Assembly: GCA_037045055.1 (NCBI GenBank)
Contig: JBAOHJ010000003.1
Coordinates: forward strand, 744,001-808,000
From: Phosphoribacter sp037045055
GTDB taxonomy: Bacteria; Actinomycetota; Actinomycetes; Actinomycetales; Dermatophilaceae
DNA: 64,000 nucleotides
Reading direction: 5' to 3'
Shown: positions 63,559 through 64,000 of the stretch, piece by piece
How positions within the stretch are numbered: position 1 is the first letter of the stretch
Layout of the letters: each line of letters begins with the position of its first letter
Position numbers and translations under genes: made by a program
Notes under the pieces: generated by a model
What the model was told of the DNA's origin: nothing
The model's database searches: none
The model's input: the letters and a program-made list of their open reading frames with translations, nothing else

Positions 63559-64000
63559 TCAGGCGGACTCGTCCTCGCTCATGAGGTTGCGGGTGCGGCC
63601 GGCGTCCAGGGGGATGCCGGGGCCCATCGAGGTGGCCAGGGTCGCCTTGGTGACGTAGCGACCCTTGGACGCCGAGGGCTTGAGCCGCATGACCTCGTCG
63701 ATGGCCGCGGAGTAGTTCTCCACCAGGGCCCGGTCCTCGAAGGACACCTTGCCGATGATGAAGTGCAGGTTGGCGTGCTTGTCCACGCGGAACTCGATCT
63801 TGCCGCCCTTGATGTCGGTCACCGCCTTGGCGACGTCCATGGTCACGGTGCCCGTCTTGGGGTTGGGCATGAGCCCGCGCGGGCCGAGGATCTTGCCCAG
63901 ACGGCCCACCTTGCCCATCATGTCCGGCGTCGCGACGACGGCGTCGAAGTCGAGCCAACCGCCGGTGATCTTCACGATGAGCTCGTCCGCGCCGACGTGG
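63559..64000 (-). CDS. rplA: 50S ribosomal protein L1 (uL1), 3' part
   Basis: The last ~146 residues, open to the window end (HVGADELIVKI is the first visible part). VVATPDMMGKVGRLGKILGP, RGLMPNPKTGTVT and SASKGRYVTKATLATSMGPG are the L1 signature. It forms the mobile L1 stalk and can repress its own operon. rplJ, normally next, lies 6.4 kb away. Confidence 0.97.
   Translation of the reverse strand, partial: HVGADELIVKITGGWLDFDAVVATPDMMGKVGRLGKILGPRGLMPNPKTGTVTMDVAKAVTDIKGGKIEFRVDKHANLHFIIGKVSFEDRALVENYSAAIDEVMRLKPSASKGRYVTKATLATSMGPGIPLDAGRTRNLMSEDESA

Overview
This is a GC-rich (roughly 70% by eye) bacterial chromosome segment from an actinomycete. The evidence is the actinobacterial form of the ribosomal super-operon, a DUF4245 gene beside xseAB, many GTG starts, I-shaped terminators without U tracts, and codon use that almost always ends in G or C. 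The gene content resembles Micrococcales of the Intrasporangiaceae/Dermatophilaceae type; that placement is inference. Wild-type rpoB and rpsL hot spots are present. I see no rRNA, tRNA, insertion sequence or CRISPR array.

Layout: 1-5.35 kb holds the end of xseA, xseB, a DUF4245 membrane protein, a class I fumarase with an overlapping beta carbonic anhydrase, and glmM. 5.4-6.4 kb is the rpsI-rplM pair. 6.6-12.3 kb is accessory: an ArsR-like regulator with a palindromic operator, a pullulanase-type debranching enzyme, and the pxpABC 5-oxoprolinase operon. 12.3-29.8 kb, all on the minus strand, is the full S10-spc-alpha cluster from rpsJ to rplQ and truA, including secY, adk, map, infA and rpoA. 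30.1-35.5 kb is an accessory island: a CHAT/TPR protein, a metacaspase 3 bp upstream of it, and an M18 aminopeptidase. 35.6-40.0 kb is the str operon (rpsL-rpsG-fusA-tuf). 40.4-43.3 kb, on the plus strand, is a repeat-rich toxin-like gene resembling cargo of extracellular contractile injection systems (eCIS), broken by a TAG codon. 43.3-54.6 kb holds a small unknown gene, ppdK, rpoC and rpoB. 54.9-64 kb holds a frameshifted threonine-dehydratase-like gene, rplL-rplJ, oxyR-ahpF-ahpC, cobT, an LppX/LprG-like lipoprotein, a frameshifted membrane protein, and the 3' part of rplA. The usual neighbours rplA and rplJ are therefore separated by an oxidative-stress/cobalamin locus.

The strongest unexplained signal is a 7-8 base word, GTATGCC(G), or GGCATAC on the other strand. 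I counted about 63 copies, one per kilobase, balanced between strands, in coding and non-coding DNA, and read in all three frames when coding. Four close inverted pairs, and one pair with a decayed arm, form hairpins in gaps between genes. This is how DNA uptake sequences behave in Neisseriaceae and Pasteurellaceae, and I know of no described equivalent in Actinomycetota.

Other leads are the metacaspase-CHAT operon with its odd N-terminal domain, the eCIS-like effector, a shared GATTTGG-type -35 element in front of ribosomal operons, and a 17-bp perfect inverted repeat inside pxpC. Three accessory genes are broken, while every housekeeping gene is intact.
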